From assembly GCA_964546935.1 (NCBI GenBank), contig CAZJLJ010000046.1, positions 1-24,744 of the forward strand: a stretch of DNA of 24,744 bases, written 5' to 3'. Every line of letters starts with the position of its first letter. The stretch's first letter is position 1. The notes beneath the pieces are model-generated. The model was not told the origin of the DNA and ran no database searches. It saw only the letters and a program-made list of their open reading frames with translations. Position numbers and translations under genes: made by a program. Origin of the DNA: JALYTY01 sp964546935. Its GTDB lineage: Bacteria > Vulcanimicrobiota > Vulcanimicrobiia > Vulcanimicrobiales > Vulcanimicrobiaceae. Below are positions 7,772 to 15,694 of this stretch, in pieces.

Positions 7772-8251
7772 ATGCGGATCAAATACGAGGTGTCGGCGGG
7801 TGGGCTGGTCTTGCGACGTCGCGATTCCGGTTTCGATGCGCTATTGATCGGTCGTGGAACTCCGCGAATTTGGACATTACCGAAGGGGCATGTCGAAGCT
7901 CGCGAATCCAACGAACAAGCGGGGCTTCGCGAAGTGCGCGAAGAGACAGGGTGCTGGGGCGAGATCATCACCCGTTTAAATGAAATCTCATACTGGTTCT
8001 ATGTCGGCAAAGCGAAACACAAAAAATCGGTGACCTTCTTCCTTATGCGCTACCTTTCGGGCGACACTGCGAATCACGACCACGAGGTCGATGAAGCGCG
8101 CTGGTTTGAAGTGATGGCGGCGCGCAAAGCCCTGAAGTACGTCAACGAAAAACGCCTCGTCGACATGGCGCTGGATTACATCAACGCTAATCCCGCCGCT
8201 TTCGGCGATCTTCCGATCGTCGCTCGAACGGCCGAACAGAAGAGCTCTTGA
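7772..8251 (+). CDS. NUDIX hydrolase (diadenosine polyphosphate hydrolase-like)
   Basis: The 159-residue single-domain NUDIX protein has a complete NUDIX box at residues 39-61: G, five residues, E, seven residues, then REVREETG. The preceding SAGGLVLRRRDSGFDALLIGR and WTLPKGHVE sequences resemble the Ap4A-pyrophosphatase branch, which cleaves dinucleoside polyphosphates. Other nucleoside-diphosphate-linked substrates are possible. Although the frame opens at 7691, ATG 7772 fits the family N-terminus (MRIKYEVSAGG). Its stop TGA overlaps the TTG start of scpA by four bases, so it heads the NUDIX-scpA-scpB-methyltransferase-nfo-dinB run and probably acts in nucleotide housekeeping. Confidence 0.9.
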   Translation: MRIKYEVSAGGLVLRRRDSGFDALLIGRGTPRIWTLPKGHVEARESNEQAGLREVREETGCWGEIITRLNEISYWFYVGKAKHKKSVTFFLMRYLSGDTANHDHEVDEARWFEVMAARKALKYVNEKRLVDMALDYINANPAAFGDLPIVARTAEQKSS

Positions 8252-9039
8252 GCGAAGTTATTACCACGGCTGCTCTGACGGATTCGGCAGAAACCGAAAC
8301 CGCTCAGGGCCAACCCTGTCGCGTTCAACTCGACATTTTCGACGGTCCTCTGGACCTGCTGCTGAGTCTGATCAAGGAGCAGCAGCTTGACATTGCGACC
8401 GTCCCCCTTGCAAGCGTTGCCGAACAATACCTAACCTACGTCCGCATGATGGAAGATCTCGACGTCGAGGTCGCCGCGGAATATCTGGTTATCGCCGCGA
8501 CGCTGGTCTTTTTGAAGTCAAAGGCGCTGCTGCCGCCGATTCCGCAAGAGTTCGTCGACGAAACCGAAGAGACGCCGGAACAAGTGGAAGAGCGTTTGCG
8601 CCGCCGCTTGATCGCATACTCCAAGTATCGCGAGCTGGGCGTGCAGTTGAAGGCGCGCCAAGACGAGGCAAGCGGATACTACTTCCGCGACTCGGGCGAT
8701 CCGACTAGCGAAGTAATGCAACGCTATCGCGTCGATCCGGAGAAACTGAAGCGCGCCTTCATGGCAATGCTCAGCCAAGCGCGTCCGGAAAAACGCGAGA
8801 TCGTGCGCGAACGGGTCTCACTGATCGCGCAAATGGATTACATTTCGCGCCAAATCAAAGAACATGGCGAAGTGATGTTCTCTACACTGTGCCGCGATCT
8901 CGGCATGACGAGAGAAGTCATCATCGTCACATTCCTTGCGATTTTAGAGCTCGTGCGCCGCAACCGCGTTGCGTTCGAACAACCGGACCTCTTCGACGAT
9001 ATCCGGCTCTTTCCGATCCCCGCTCCCACCGAAGGGTAA
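8248..9039 (+). CDS. scpA: Segregation and condensation protein A
   Basis: Kleisin subunit that bridges SMC heads with ScpB to condense and segregate the chromosome. The 263-residue product has the diagnostic FDGPLDLLLSLI block at residues 31-42, followed by the helical kleisin N-domain with AAEYLVIAATLVFLKSKALLPP. The middle is charged and variable, and the C-terminal winged helix (EVIIVTFLAILELVRRNRV) binds the SMC cap. The start is a rare TTG at 8248, overlapping the NUDIX stop as TTGA, with an AGAAGAG purine tract just upstream. The protein carries about 25 extra residues before the conserved core. scpB follows after three bases. No smc gene is in the window. Confidence 0.93.
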   Translation: MSEVITTAALTDSAETETAQGQPCRVQLDIFDGPLDLLLSLIKEQQLDIATVPLASVAEQYLTYVRMMEDLDVEVAAEYLVIAATLVFLKSKALLPPIPQEFVDETEETPEQVEERLRRRLIAYSKYRELGVQLKARQDEASGYYFRDSGDPTSEVMQRYRVDPEKLKRAFMAMLSQARPEKREIVRERVSLIAQMDYISRQIKEHGEVMFSTLCRDLGMTREVIIVTFLAILELVRRNRVAFEQPDLFDDIRLFPIPAPTEG

Positions 9040-9042
9040 CCC

Positions 9043-9822
9043 GTGGAAACCGACGTTCTGGAAAACGAAATGGACTCGCAAGAGCCTGTGGACGAACAAC
9101 CTATTATCGAAGAACCCAACGGCGAAGCCGAAGTCGACGAAGCCGAAGCGTTGCACGCCGCTGCCGATGCGGTGCTGCCCGCGGTTGAGGCGCTGCTGTT
9201 TGTCGCAAGCGAACCGCTAGAAACCAAACGCATCGCGAAGCTGACGGGCGAAGACGAAAAGGCGATCGCGCTTGCGATTCAACGGCTCGAAGAGCGCTAC
9301 AGCGAAGGCGGCATCGTTCTTCGCGAAGTCGCGGGCGGTTATCGCTTCGCAACGTCGTCAAGCGTCCGCGATGTCGTGGAAGCGTATCTCTTGCCGCCGA
9401 AGACGTCGCTTTCCGCACCCGCGCTCGAGACGCTCGCCATCGTCGCGCACATGCAGCCGGTGACCAAAAGCGAAATCGAAGCTATTCGCGGCGTCAATTC
9501 GGACAGCGTCGTAAACACGCTCATCGACCGCAATTTGATCGCCGAAGCCGGACGTAAGGACGTCGTAGGCCGGCCGATGCAGTACAAGACGACGGCAGTC
9601 TTTCTTGAATCGTTCGGCTTGAATTCGCTCGAGGACTTGCCGCAGCTCGAGCTGGAACCCGGCCAACCGCTGGAGCTCAATCTGCTCGTGCCGCCGTCTC
9701 CGGGAGCGCAAAACAGCGAAGTTTCTGCCGATACTTCAACCGAAGAGCCGCGGCTCGAATCGGAACCTGAGTCAGAATCAGAAGAACCGGAATCACAAAC
9801 ACAACCCGAATCGGAACAATGA
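9043..9822 (+). CDS. scpB: Segregation and condensation protein B
   Basis: Binds ScpA as a dimer of tandem winged-helix domains in the SMC-ScpAB complex. The core runs from about residue 45 (AVLPAVEALLFVASEPL) to about 195. It contains YRFATSSSVRDVVEAYL, LSAPALETLAIVAHMQPVTKSEIE and IRGVNSDSVVNTLIDRNLI, then GRKDVVGRPMQYKTT, all ScpB hallmarks. The 259-residue product is longer than the usual roughly 190, because it has an acidic N-terminal tail of about 40 residues and a Glu/Ser/Pro-rich C-terminal tail of about 45. The GTG start at 9043 has GAAGGG six bases upstream and follows scpA by three bases. A later ATG at 9070 would remove nine residues. Confidence 0.92.
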   Translation: METDVLENEMDSQEPVDEQPIIEEPNGEAEVDEAEALHAAADAVLPAVEALLFVASEPLETKRIAKLTGEDEKAIALAIQRLEERYSEGGIVLREVAGGYRFATSSSVRDVVEAYLLPPKTSLSAPALETLAIVAHMQPVTKSEIEAIRGVNSDSVVNTLIDRNLIAEAGRKDVVGRPMQYKTTAVFLESFGLNSLEDLPQLELEPGQPLELNLLVPPSPGAQNSEVSADTSTEEPRLESEPESESEEPESQTQPESEQ

Positions 9823-10550
9823 GTACCTACGATACGCTATCGGAAAGTTACGACGCCGGCCGTCTAGGCTATTCGAACGAAGTCTACACCACGCTTGTCT
9901 CGTTCGGTCTTCAACCGTCGCACAAGATTCTCGACGTCGCATGCGGCACGGGTCTCGCTAGCGGCCCGTTCGTCGAAAACAACTACGATGTGACGGGCGT
10001 CGACGTCGCGGAGCCGATGCTGGCCCACGCGCGCATGCGTTTTCCAGAAGGCCGCTTCGTGCAGGCCGCCGCCGAAAAGCTGCCGTTCGATGCGGAAAGT
10101 TTCGACGTTGCACTTTCGGCACAGGCCTTCCATCATCTCGATCGCGCCGCTGCAATTCGCGAAATGCTTCGCGTGTTACGCCCCAACGGCATCATCGCGA
10201 TTTGGTGGAAGCATTTGCTCAATGACGATGCAGTGAAGTTGCTGCGCGAAGAACTGATTCGCGAGCTCGGCGCCGAGCCTCCGGTTTCCGGACTCAAAGG
10301 CGGTTTTCGCGAATTCTACGGTGCACCGCTGCGCGAGCACAGCCTTCGTGTGATTCCGTGGCGTTCGAGCATTCCGCTTTCGAAGTATATGAAGTACGAA
10401 TGTTCGCGAAAGAGTATCGTCGACGTACTAGGCAGCAAGGCGGAGCGTTACTACTCGGAACTCGAAAACCGCCTGCACGAAAAATTCGGCGACGGCGATC
10501 CGTTTTTAACGCTAACGTACACGCATTACCTTTACCTCGGAAAGAAGTAG
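9819..10550 (+). CDS. Class I SAM-dependent methyltransferase
   Basis: The 243-residue Rossmann-fold methyltransferase of the Methyltransf_11/UbiE-like group has SAM-binding motif I ILDVACGTG at residues 37-45 and the acidic residue after strand 2 in VTGVDVAEPML (Asp62). AAAEKLPFDAESFDVALSAQAFHHL is followed by the motif III region EMLRVLRPNGIIAIWW. The C-terminal third is variable and gives no substrate hint; the acceptor could be a small molecule. The start codon overlaps the scpB stop as ATGA, which implies translational coupling, and nfo follows after five bases. A role in chromosome segregation or repair is suggested only by position. Confidence 0.85.
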   Translation: MSTYDTLSESYDAGRLGYSNEVYTTLVSFGLQPSHKILDVACGTGLASGPFVENNYDVTGVDVAEPMLAHARMRFPEGRFVQAAAEKLPFDAESFDVALSAQAFHHLDRAAAIREMLRVLRPNGIIAIWWKHLLNDDAVKLLREELIRELGAEPPVSGLKGGFREFYGAPLREHSLRVIPWRSSIPLSKYMKYECSRKSIVDVLGSKAERYYSELENRLHEKFGDGDPFLTLTYTHYLYLGKK

Positions 10551-10555
10551 CTCGG

Positions 10556-11404
10556 ATGAGGATCGGTCTGCACGTCCGCATGTCGGGCGGCCATGCCGCT
10601 GCCGTTGCGCGCGCCAAGGCCCTTGGCTGCACGGCGATGCAGATTTTTTCGAGCAATCCGCGCAGCTACCGTCCCGCGAAAGTCGACGTGCCCGCATTGC
10701 AAGCTTTTGCAGCGATGCGCAAAGAGGCCGGACTGGATCCGTGCGTGATTCATACGCCCTACCTCATCAATCTGGCTAGCGAAGATCCAAAGGTCTTGGC
10801 GGGTTCGATCACGCTTTTGAAAGCCGATCTCGCGGTCGCGGCTGAAGGCGAAATCAAGTACGTCAATACGCATTTGGGTTCGTACGGCAAACGCGATCGC
10901 AACGAAGGCTTCGCGGCTATCTGTTCCGCGCTCGAAACGGTGCTCGCGGAGATAGATCCCAAGGTCTTTTTGATTCTTGAAAACTCCGCGGGTGCGGGCA
11001 GTCTCGCCGGCGGCACAATTGAGGAGCTTGGCGCGTTGTTGCGTGCTGTGGATCATCCGCAGCTCGGCGTTTGTCTAGACACGGCCCATGCGTGGGCCGC
11101 CGGTTACGAAATCAATTCGAAAGCCGGCGTGGACGAGTTTATCGGCGAGGCAGAAGAAAAGATCGGGCTCGACCGGCTGTACATGTTCCATTTCAACGAT
11201 ACGGAAGTTCCGCTCGGCGGTGCACGCGACCGCCACCATCACATCGGTGAAGGGCACATCGGCTTCGAAGGTTTTCGCGCGCTTCTCGCCCACCGCGAAC
11301 TTCGCAATAAGACCGCGATTCTTGAAACACCCGGCGAAGACGCCGATGACGCACGCAACGTAGAAACGATTCTTGCCATCGAGCGCGGTCTTCGAGCTGC
11401 GTAA
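10556..11404 (+). CDS. nfo: Endonuclease IV (apurinic/apyrimidinic endonuclease)
   Basis: Cleaves 5' of abasic sites and removes 3' blocking groups in base excision repair, using three zinc ions in a TIM barrel. All nine metal ligands of E. coli Nfo have counterparts in the 282-residue product: His66, His106, Glu142, Asp175, His178, His212, Asp225, His227 and Glu257, within VIHTPY, VNTHLGS, LENSAG, CLDTAHAW, FHFND, RDRHHH and LETPG. ATG 10556 starts the family-typical MRIGLHVRMSGG. The open frame extends far upstream but only through the overlapping methyltransferase. dinB begins six bases after its stop, pairing AP-site repair with translesion synthesis in one transcript. Confidence 0.95.
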   Translation: MRIGLHVRMSGGHAAAVARAKALGCTAMQIFSSNPRSYRPAKVDVPALQAFAAMRKEAGLDPCVIHTPYLINLASEDPKVLAGSITLLKADLAVAAEGEIKYVNTHLGSYGKRDRNEGFAAICSALETVLAEIDPKVFLILENSAGAGSLAGGTIEELGALLRAVDHPQLGVCLDTAHAWAAGYEINSKAGVDEFIGEAEEKIGLDRLYMFHFNDTEVPLGGARDRHHHIGEGHIGFEGFRALLAHRELRNKTAILETPGEDADDARNVETILAIERGLRAA

Positions 11405-11410
11405 ACGCTA

Positions 11411-12499
11411 ATGTTCGTCGCGCATTTCGACATCGATGCTTTTTATGCAAGCGTCGCTGTGCGCGACAACCCGGCGCTCCGTGGAAAGCCTGTTGCGGTT
11501 GCCGGCAGTCATCGCCGCTCCGTCGTGCTCACCGCTTCCTATGAAGCGCGTTCCTTTGGCGTGAAATCCGCCATTCCGCTCTATCGCGCATTGGAACTCT
11601 GCCCGGAGTTGACCGTCGTTCCGCCGGACATGGCGAAATATAAAATGGTCTCGCGCGAGGTCTTCGCGATTTTTTCATCGCGCGGGCATGCGGTTGAAGG
11701 GCTTTCGATGGACGAGGCCTTTGTGGATTTTGGCGACGTCTCACTCGATGAGGCAACAGAACTTGCGGCAGCAATTCGCGCAGAAGTTCTCGAAGCGACG
11801 CGATTGACTGTCAGCGGTGGAGTTGCGAGCGGGAAATTGATTGCAAAGATCGCCTCCGACAGTTGCAAACCCAACGGCTTACTATCGATCGCGCCGGGAG
11901 ACGAAGCTGCTTTTCTAGCGCCGATGCCCGTTGGACGTCTGTGGGGAATCGGTCCGAAAACTGCACTGCGTTTGCAGACGCTTGGAATCTCGTCGATCGG
12001 CGAGGTTGCCGCGTTGGACGATTTGCGTGCGCGTGAAATCTTCGGAAGCTGGGGACCGGAAGTGCGCGATCTGGCTCGCGGAATAGACCGCCGAACGGTC
12101 GAGCCGGAGCGTGAAACGAAATCGATCTCCACCGAGGAGACTTTCGAATACGACGTCCGTGATGAGCGCCGTCTTATCGAATTGCTTAAAGAGCAAGCAC
12201 GGGAGCTCGCGGATAAACTGGAACGCGAAGACTGCAGCGCATCGACGGTCGGGATAAAAATCAAGCGCGCAGATTTCCGCGTCTTCGGGCGGCAAACGCA
12301 CCTGCTCGAACCTACGCGTGATGCGCGCCGGATCTTCCGTGCAGCGATGCACTGCTTGCGGCGCGCCGGACTTCACGGAACGCCGGTACGGTTGCTGGGC
12401 CTTCGTGTCGCTTCGCTTTCTTTAGGAGAACCGAAACAGATTAGCTTTTTTGATGCGGTGCAAGAAAAAGCGCCAGCGGAATCGACACCGACACAATAA
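11411..12499 (+). CDS. dinB: DNA polymerase IV (Y-family translesion polymerase)
   Basis: Error-prone Y-family polymerase, 362 residues. The palm begins HFDIDAFYASVA (catalytic Asp7), and the second catalytic pair is in LSMDEAFVDF (Asp101, Glu102). The nucleotide-contacting TASYEARSFGVKSAIP, the thumb block KLIAKIASDSCKPNG, and the helix-hairpin-helix GIGPKTALRLQTLGI are present, followed by the little-finger domain. A beta-clamp-binding motif QISFF (residues 343-347) lies near the end, followed by a 15-residue low-complexity tail. That tail is encoded opposite the remnant of an MFS transporter on the minus strand. No SOS box was recognised upstream; the gene is cotranscribed with nfo. Confidence 0.95.
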   Translation: MFVAHFDIDAFYASVAVRDNPALRGKPVAVAGSHRRSVVLTASYEARSFGVKSAIPLYRALELCPELTVVPPDMAKYKMVSREVFAIFSSRGHAVEGLSMDEAFVDFGDVSLDEATELAAAIRAEVLEATRLTVSGGVASGKLIAKIASDSCKPNGLLSIAPGDEAAFLAPMPVGRLWGIGPKTALRLQTLGISSIGEVAALDDLRAREIFGSWGPEVRDLARGIDRRTVEPERETKSISTEETFEYDVRDERRLIELLKEQARELADKLEREDCSASTVGIKIKRADFRVFGRQTHLLEPTRDARRIFRAAMHCLRRAGLHGTPVRLLGLRVASLSLGEPKQISFFDAVQEKAPAESTPTQ

Positions 12500-12578
12500 T
12501 CGCGCCGAGCAAAAACGTATCTCCGCACGCCTGTACGGTTGCGGCCTGCTGGTACATTCCCGCAATCACTGGTTTGGC
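12441..12578 (-). pseudogene. C-terminal remnant of a DHA2/EmrB-type MFS drug exporter
   Basis: Reading the minus strand directly past the GNAT stop codon (TAG 12581-12579), in the same frame, gives 45 further codons ending in TAA at 12443-12441. The peptide runs AKPVIAGMYQQAATVQACGD then TFLLGAIIVSVSIPLALFL, ending APHQKS. A QQA-x3-(Q/L)A-x2-D-x-F stretch leading into a final hydrophobic helix is the usual C-terminus of EmrB/QacA-type 14-helix exporters. Nothing else of a transporter is present, so this looks like the tail of a gene whose body was lost or replaced, possibly by the GNAT gene. It overlaps the dinB 3' end by 59 bases. A 38-codon ORF from ATG 12557 is possible but unlikely to be functional. 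Confidence 0.6.
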
Positions 12579-13541
12579 CTAAATGTGATCGGGGCTCCAA
12601 ACGCCGTCGCCGGCGCGAGCTGTCGTAGCGTGTTCGATCCAACGGGATCCGTTACGTGAAAGCGGAGCAGCCATGAAAATTGCATCTTTGCGTTTCCGAA
12701 CCGACGCCTTTGGAAGAACCTCGCGTGCGCCCTCGGGCGGCAGCCATCCCGTAATGCGTTGCAAATCGGCGGCTGCACTGCGTAGAAGCGGGCCGACGAG
12801 ATGCGCAGCCTCTGCATCGGCAAACCCGTATTCTTCAAGGATATACGCGTCGTGCTCGGGCGCGCGAAGCCCCAGAACGTAAGCCGCAATTCCGCGTCCT
12901 CGCCGAACGACTAGATTGGTTTGTACGCCGGTGGGATGCTCGGACCTGTGGCGCATGCGCAGACGAATCCACTCCCATACTAGCGGCGTGCGGACGAATC
13001 CCCAAGGACGAGTCCGTTCCGCGAGATCGAAGCAGCGGCGTACGCCGTTCCAATCTTCCTCTTCCAGACGCTTCACCTCGATGCGTGACTTCGGGAGTCC
13101 ATCGGCGCGCAAAGAAATTGCGCGTGAGGGGAGTACGACGAAACCGATATCTTGATAAAACTCGGGCCGGATATCGGAAAATAAATACGCTACGTCGTAC
13201 TCCTCGGCGCGCGACGCATCGAGAAAAGAGGCCAGCATCGCGCTCGCGTAGCCGCGCCCACGAAGTTCGGAGGGCGTAAAAACGGCCCCGATCCCCACGG
13301 CCTTCAATCGATATGCGCCGAAATGGATTACACGTTCGTACCGTTTGATCGACGCGACTAACTGTTTTCCATCGTAGAAGCCCACCGTGCGGTAATGCCG
13401 CTTGCCGTACCCGCTACGCGCAATCTCTTTGGTCTGCGAAACGTAGTGTTCGAAACTGCGGCGGCCGGCCCATAATTCGGCCGTTTGCGGGAGCACTTCG
13501 CGTGCGTAGTCGTCGAACGGAATGTCGGCGAGTCGCATCAT
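12579..13541 (-). CDS. GNAT-family N-acetyltransferase
   Basis: The 320-residue protein contains a GNAT domain in its N-terminal half. The acetyl-CoA pyrophosphate-binding motif A is in AVFTPSELRGRGYASAML (Arg94, Gly97, Ala99), followed by FSDIRPEFYQDIGFV, the usual motif B region. The C-terminal half (about 160-320) is predicted only loosely as a second, degenerate GNAT-like domain. The protein ends in DGVWSPDHI, similar to tails in an Eis-like subgroup. The acceptor is unknown. The ATG at 13541 overlaps the helicase stop by four bases (ATGA), so it is the third gene of the nuclease-helicase-GNAT operon. It converges on dinB, separated only by the transporter remnant. Confidence 0.8.
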   Translation of the reverse strand: MMRLADIPFDDYAREVLPQTAELWAGRRSFEHYVSQTKEIARSGYGKRHYRTVGFYDGKQLVASIKRYERVIHFGAYRLKAVGIGAVFTPSELRGRGYASAMLASFLDASRAEEYDVAYLFSDIRPEFYQDIGFVVLPSRAISLRADGLPKSRIEVKRLEEEDWNGVRRCFDLAERTRPWGFVRTPLVWEWIRLRMRHRSEHPTGVQTNLVVRRGRGIAAYVLGLRAPEHDAYILEEYGFADAEAAHLVGPLLRSAAADLQRITGWLPPEGAREVLPKASVRKRKDAIFMAAPLSRNGSRWIEHATTARAGDGVWSPDHI

Positions 13542-15694
13542 TCGATAATAGTCACGCCCGGTAATCTAGCGTTACGCAATTCTTCGGCAAACTCCGGTGC
13601 CGACGTTCCGCGGGTCGCTCGACCCGAAGCCGTCACGAGCAATTCTCCGGAAGACCGCCGCATCGCATAAACGAACGCGCGCCTTTCTTCCGCGTTGTAG
13701 TTTTCCCGAGCTTTGGTCCGGAAGACATAGTAGCTGAACTTTGCCGTGCGTGACGCGCGTGCCTCGCCCACGTTGTCTTTAGGAATCATCCCCAGCGACG
13801 GGCTGAACATGAACGAGTCCGGCACGTACCACCGCGGAAACGAGCCGGCCCTCGCATCTGGGATCGCGACGAATTTGAAAGAGCGTCCTTGCGCGGCGTC
13901 GATCGAGAGAATTCTCACGAAGCCGCTCGCGGGTGCATTTTCGCAATCCTCGAGATCGCTAGCCGCACGTTGGCTTGCATACGAGAGAATATCGCCCAAC
14001 GTCGCCGAAGGATTGCGCTCGGAAAACTGCGTCAATCGATCGAGGAGCCGCTGAAGTAAAAGCCGTTGCGCCTTGGCTCTAGCGGAGTCCGGTGGCCCTT
14101 CCGCCGCTAGTCCCTCGCGCCACACGCGTCGCGCCAACTGCGCGAACGGAAGCGCATTCATCGCTTCGATCCATTTTTCGCGCATCGAACGAAAACGAAT
14201 GATTCGCTCGCGTGCAACATCGCTCAGCGATGCATCTTGTTCGCCGCGTATCACGTTCCACCCCAATCGCAAGTCGCGTTTGGGATCCCACCGTCCCGTG
14301 CGAACAGTGGGCGCATTCTCCTCGTCAAAAGGAAAGAGTGCCGTTTGCGCCGTGGGCGGCTCGCTGCAAAGCGCTGCGACGCTTGAATCGGCAAGCGCCA
14401 TGGCATGGCCGGAAAGCGTTCGCAACAGCCACTCGTGCTTGAACGGATCCCATACGTTCCACAGCAACGCCAGTGCGTCGAGCGCTCGATGATCGGTGAA
14501 GATGTTGTAGTCACCGGCGACCATCACCGGCACGTTGCGTTCGAGCAACGCTTCTTCATATAAATACACGTCGGCAGTCGAACGGAAGATTAGCGCAATT
14601 TGATCTATCGGCGTTCCGTCATCGATGGCGTATCGAACCCGTTCGGCGATGAATTTAGCCTCGTCGGCTTCCGTTTTCGTCCGATGCATGACGATCGAAT
14701 TCGGAACGTTGCTCGCGTTGTTGCGTTCCGTCTCAACGCACAGACGCCGGCACGCTATCTCTATCGCAAGCGGAGAACGGTGCTGCTCGCGGAGCGTAAC
14801 CGTGACTTTTGCAGCCTTGAATGCGCGTTCGGGACGAGCGCCGCGAAAGGCATTCGTGAGACTGCCAAGATCGCCGGCCAAGGTAACGCCGCGGAGTTCT
14901 GGGCCATAGATCGCCTCTAGTAAAACAATTTGTGCCGGCGTAAGATCTTGCGCTTCATCGATAAACGCGAGCGGAGCCTTTTTACGGACCGCCACCGCAA
15001 CGTCTTGTGTTAGCCGCTCGCGCGCGAATGCAACCGCGTCGCGAGCCGTAAAGGCGTGCCGTTTCTGCAGTGTTCCGATGTAGGTTTCATAAAGCTGCGC
15101 GAGGATCTTTGCTAAATCGATTTCACGTTGGTACTGGCGGCGCAGTTCCGTCAGATCGACATCCAGCGAATCGCGGTACGCATCTTTCGTTCCGTGAATG
15201 AGGTCGGGATGTGCGAAATTAGGCGGTTTCGCATAAAAATTCGTCGCACCTGAAAGCGAGCGTTCCAAAAACTCGGCGGGTTCGATCGCGGCGTCGCGAA
15301 GTTTGCGGAATAGCCGGAACGCCGAGGAGAGAAACCGCTCGGGTGAACGCAGACCCGGAATCTCGGGATCGAGCTGGCCCGCGGTAAATTCGTCCCACTC
15401 AAGCGCGAAGAGCTTTTGCGCTGCGGCTTCGAAGAGCAATTCCGCTTCGACGTCGTCAATTAGATCGAACGTTTCGCCAGCGGCATTTAGCACTTCCCGC
15501 GCGAGGTGTGCCAATCGGTCGGGCCGGGCAACTACGAGGAACTCTCCGTCGGAAAATTCGCACCTCGCGCGTTCGATACGGCGTGCCAGCGCCGTCGACT
15601 TGCCTGTCCCGGGTGCGCCGGTAATCGCGACGCAGATATCCCAGGCAGCGGCTACCGCTTCATGTTGAGCAGCGTCGATTTCGGATGAAATCAT
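13538..15694 (-). CDS. UvrD/Rep superfamily 1 helicase, AddA/AdnA-like without nuclease domain
   Basis: The 718-residue SF1A helicase has Walker A GAPGTGKST at residues 26-34, Walker B FIDEAQD around 244-250, motif III GDLGSLTNAFRGA, motif IV LREQHRS, motif V SIDAAQGRSFKFV, and motif VI near the C-terminus as AMRRSSGELLVT. Motif III lacks the usual Gln (GDxxQ), and motifs V and VI are divergent from UvrD, more like AddB/AdnA-type proteins. The protein ends just after motif VI, with no nuclease domain. The true start is ATG 15694, not the longer open frame to 15763: it overlaps the upstream nuclease stop as ATGA and gives a normal SF1 N-terminus (MISSEIDAAQHEAV). Likely role: dsDNA-end processing together with the adjacent nuclease. 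Confidence 0.85.
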   Translation of the reverse strand: MISSEIDAAQHEAVAAAWDICVAITGAPGTGKSTALARRIERARCEFSDGEFLVVARPDRLAHLAREVLNAAGETFDLIDDVEAELLFEAAAQKLFALEWDEFTAGQLDPEIPGLRSPERFLSSAFRLFRKLRDAAIEPAEFLERSLSGATNFYAKPPNFAHPDLIHGTKDAYRDSLDVDLTELRRQYQREIDLAKILAQLYETYIGTLQKRHAFTARDAVAFARERLTQDVAVAVRKKAPLAFIDEAQDLTPAQIVLLEAIYGPELRGVTLAGDLGSLTNAFRGARPERAFKAAKVTVTLREQHRSPLAIEIACRRLCVETERNNASNVPNSIVMHRTKTEADEAKFIAERVRYAIDDGTPIDQIALIFRSTADVYLYEEALLERNVPVMVAGDYNIFTDHRALDALALLWNVWDPFKHEWLLRTLSGHAMALADSSVAALCSEPPTAQTALFPFDEENAPTVRTGRWDPKRDLRLGWNVIRGEQDASLSDVARERIIRFRSMREKWIEAMNALPFAQLARRVWREGLAAEGPPDSARAKAQRLLLQRLLDRLTQFSERNPSATLGDILSYASQRAASDLEDCENAPASGFVRILSIDAAQGRSFKFVAIPDARAGSFPRWYVPDSFMFSPSLGMIPKDNVGEARASRTAKFSYYVFRTKARENYNAEERRAFVYAMRRSSGELLVTASGRATRGTSAPEFAEELRNARLPGVTIIE

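Noticed and set aside
11581..12264. A 227-codon minus-strand open frame opposite dinB
   Set aside because: It is serine/arginine-rich, has no motif or start signal, and sits entirely inside a well-conserved polymerase gene.
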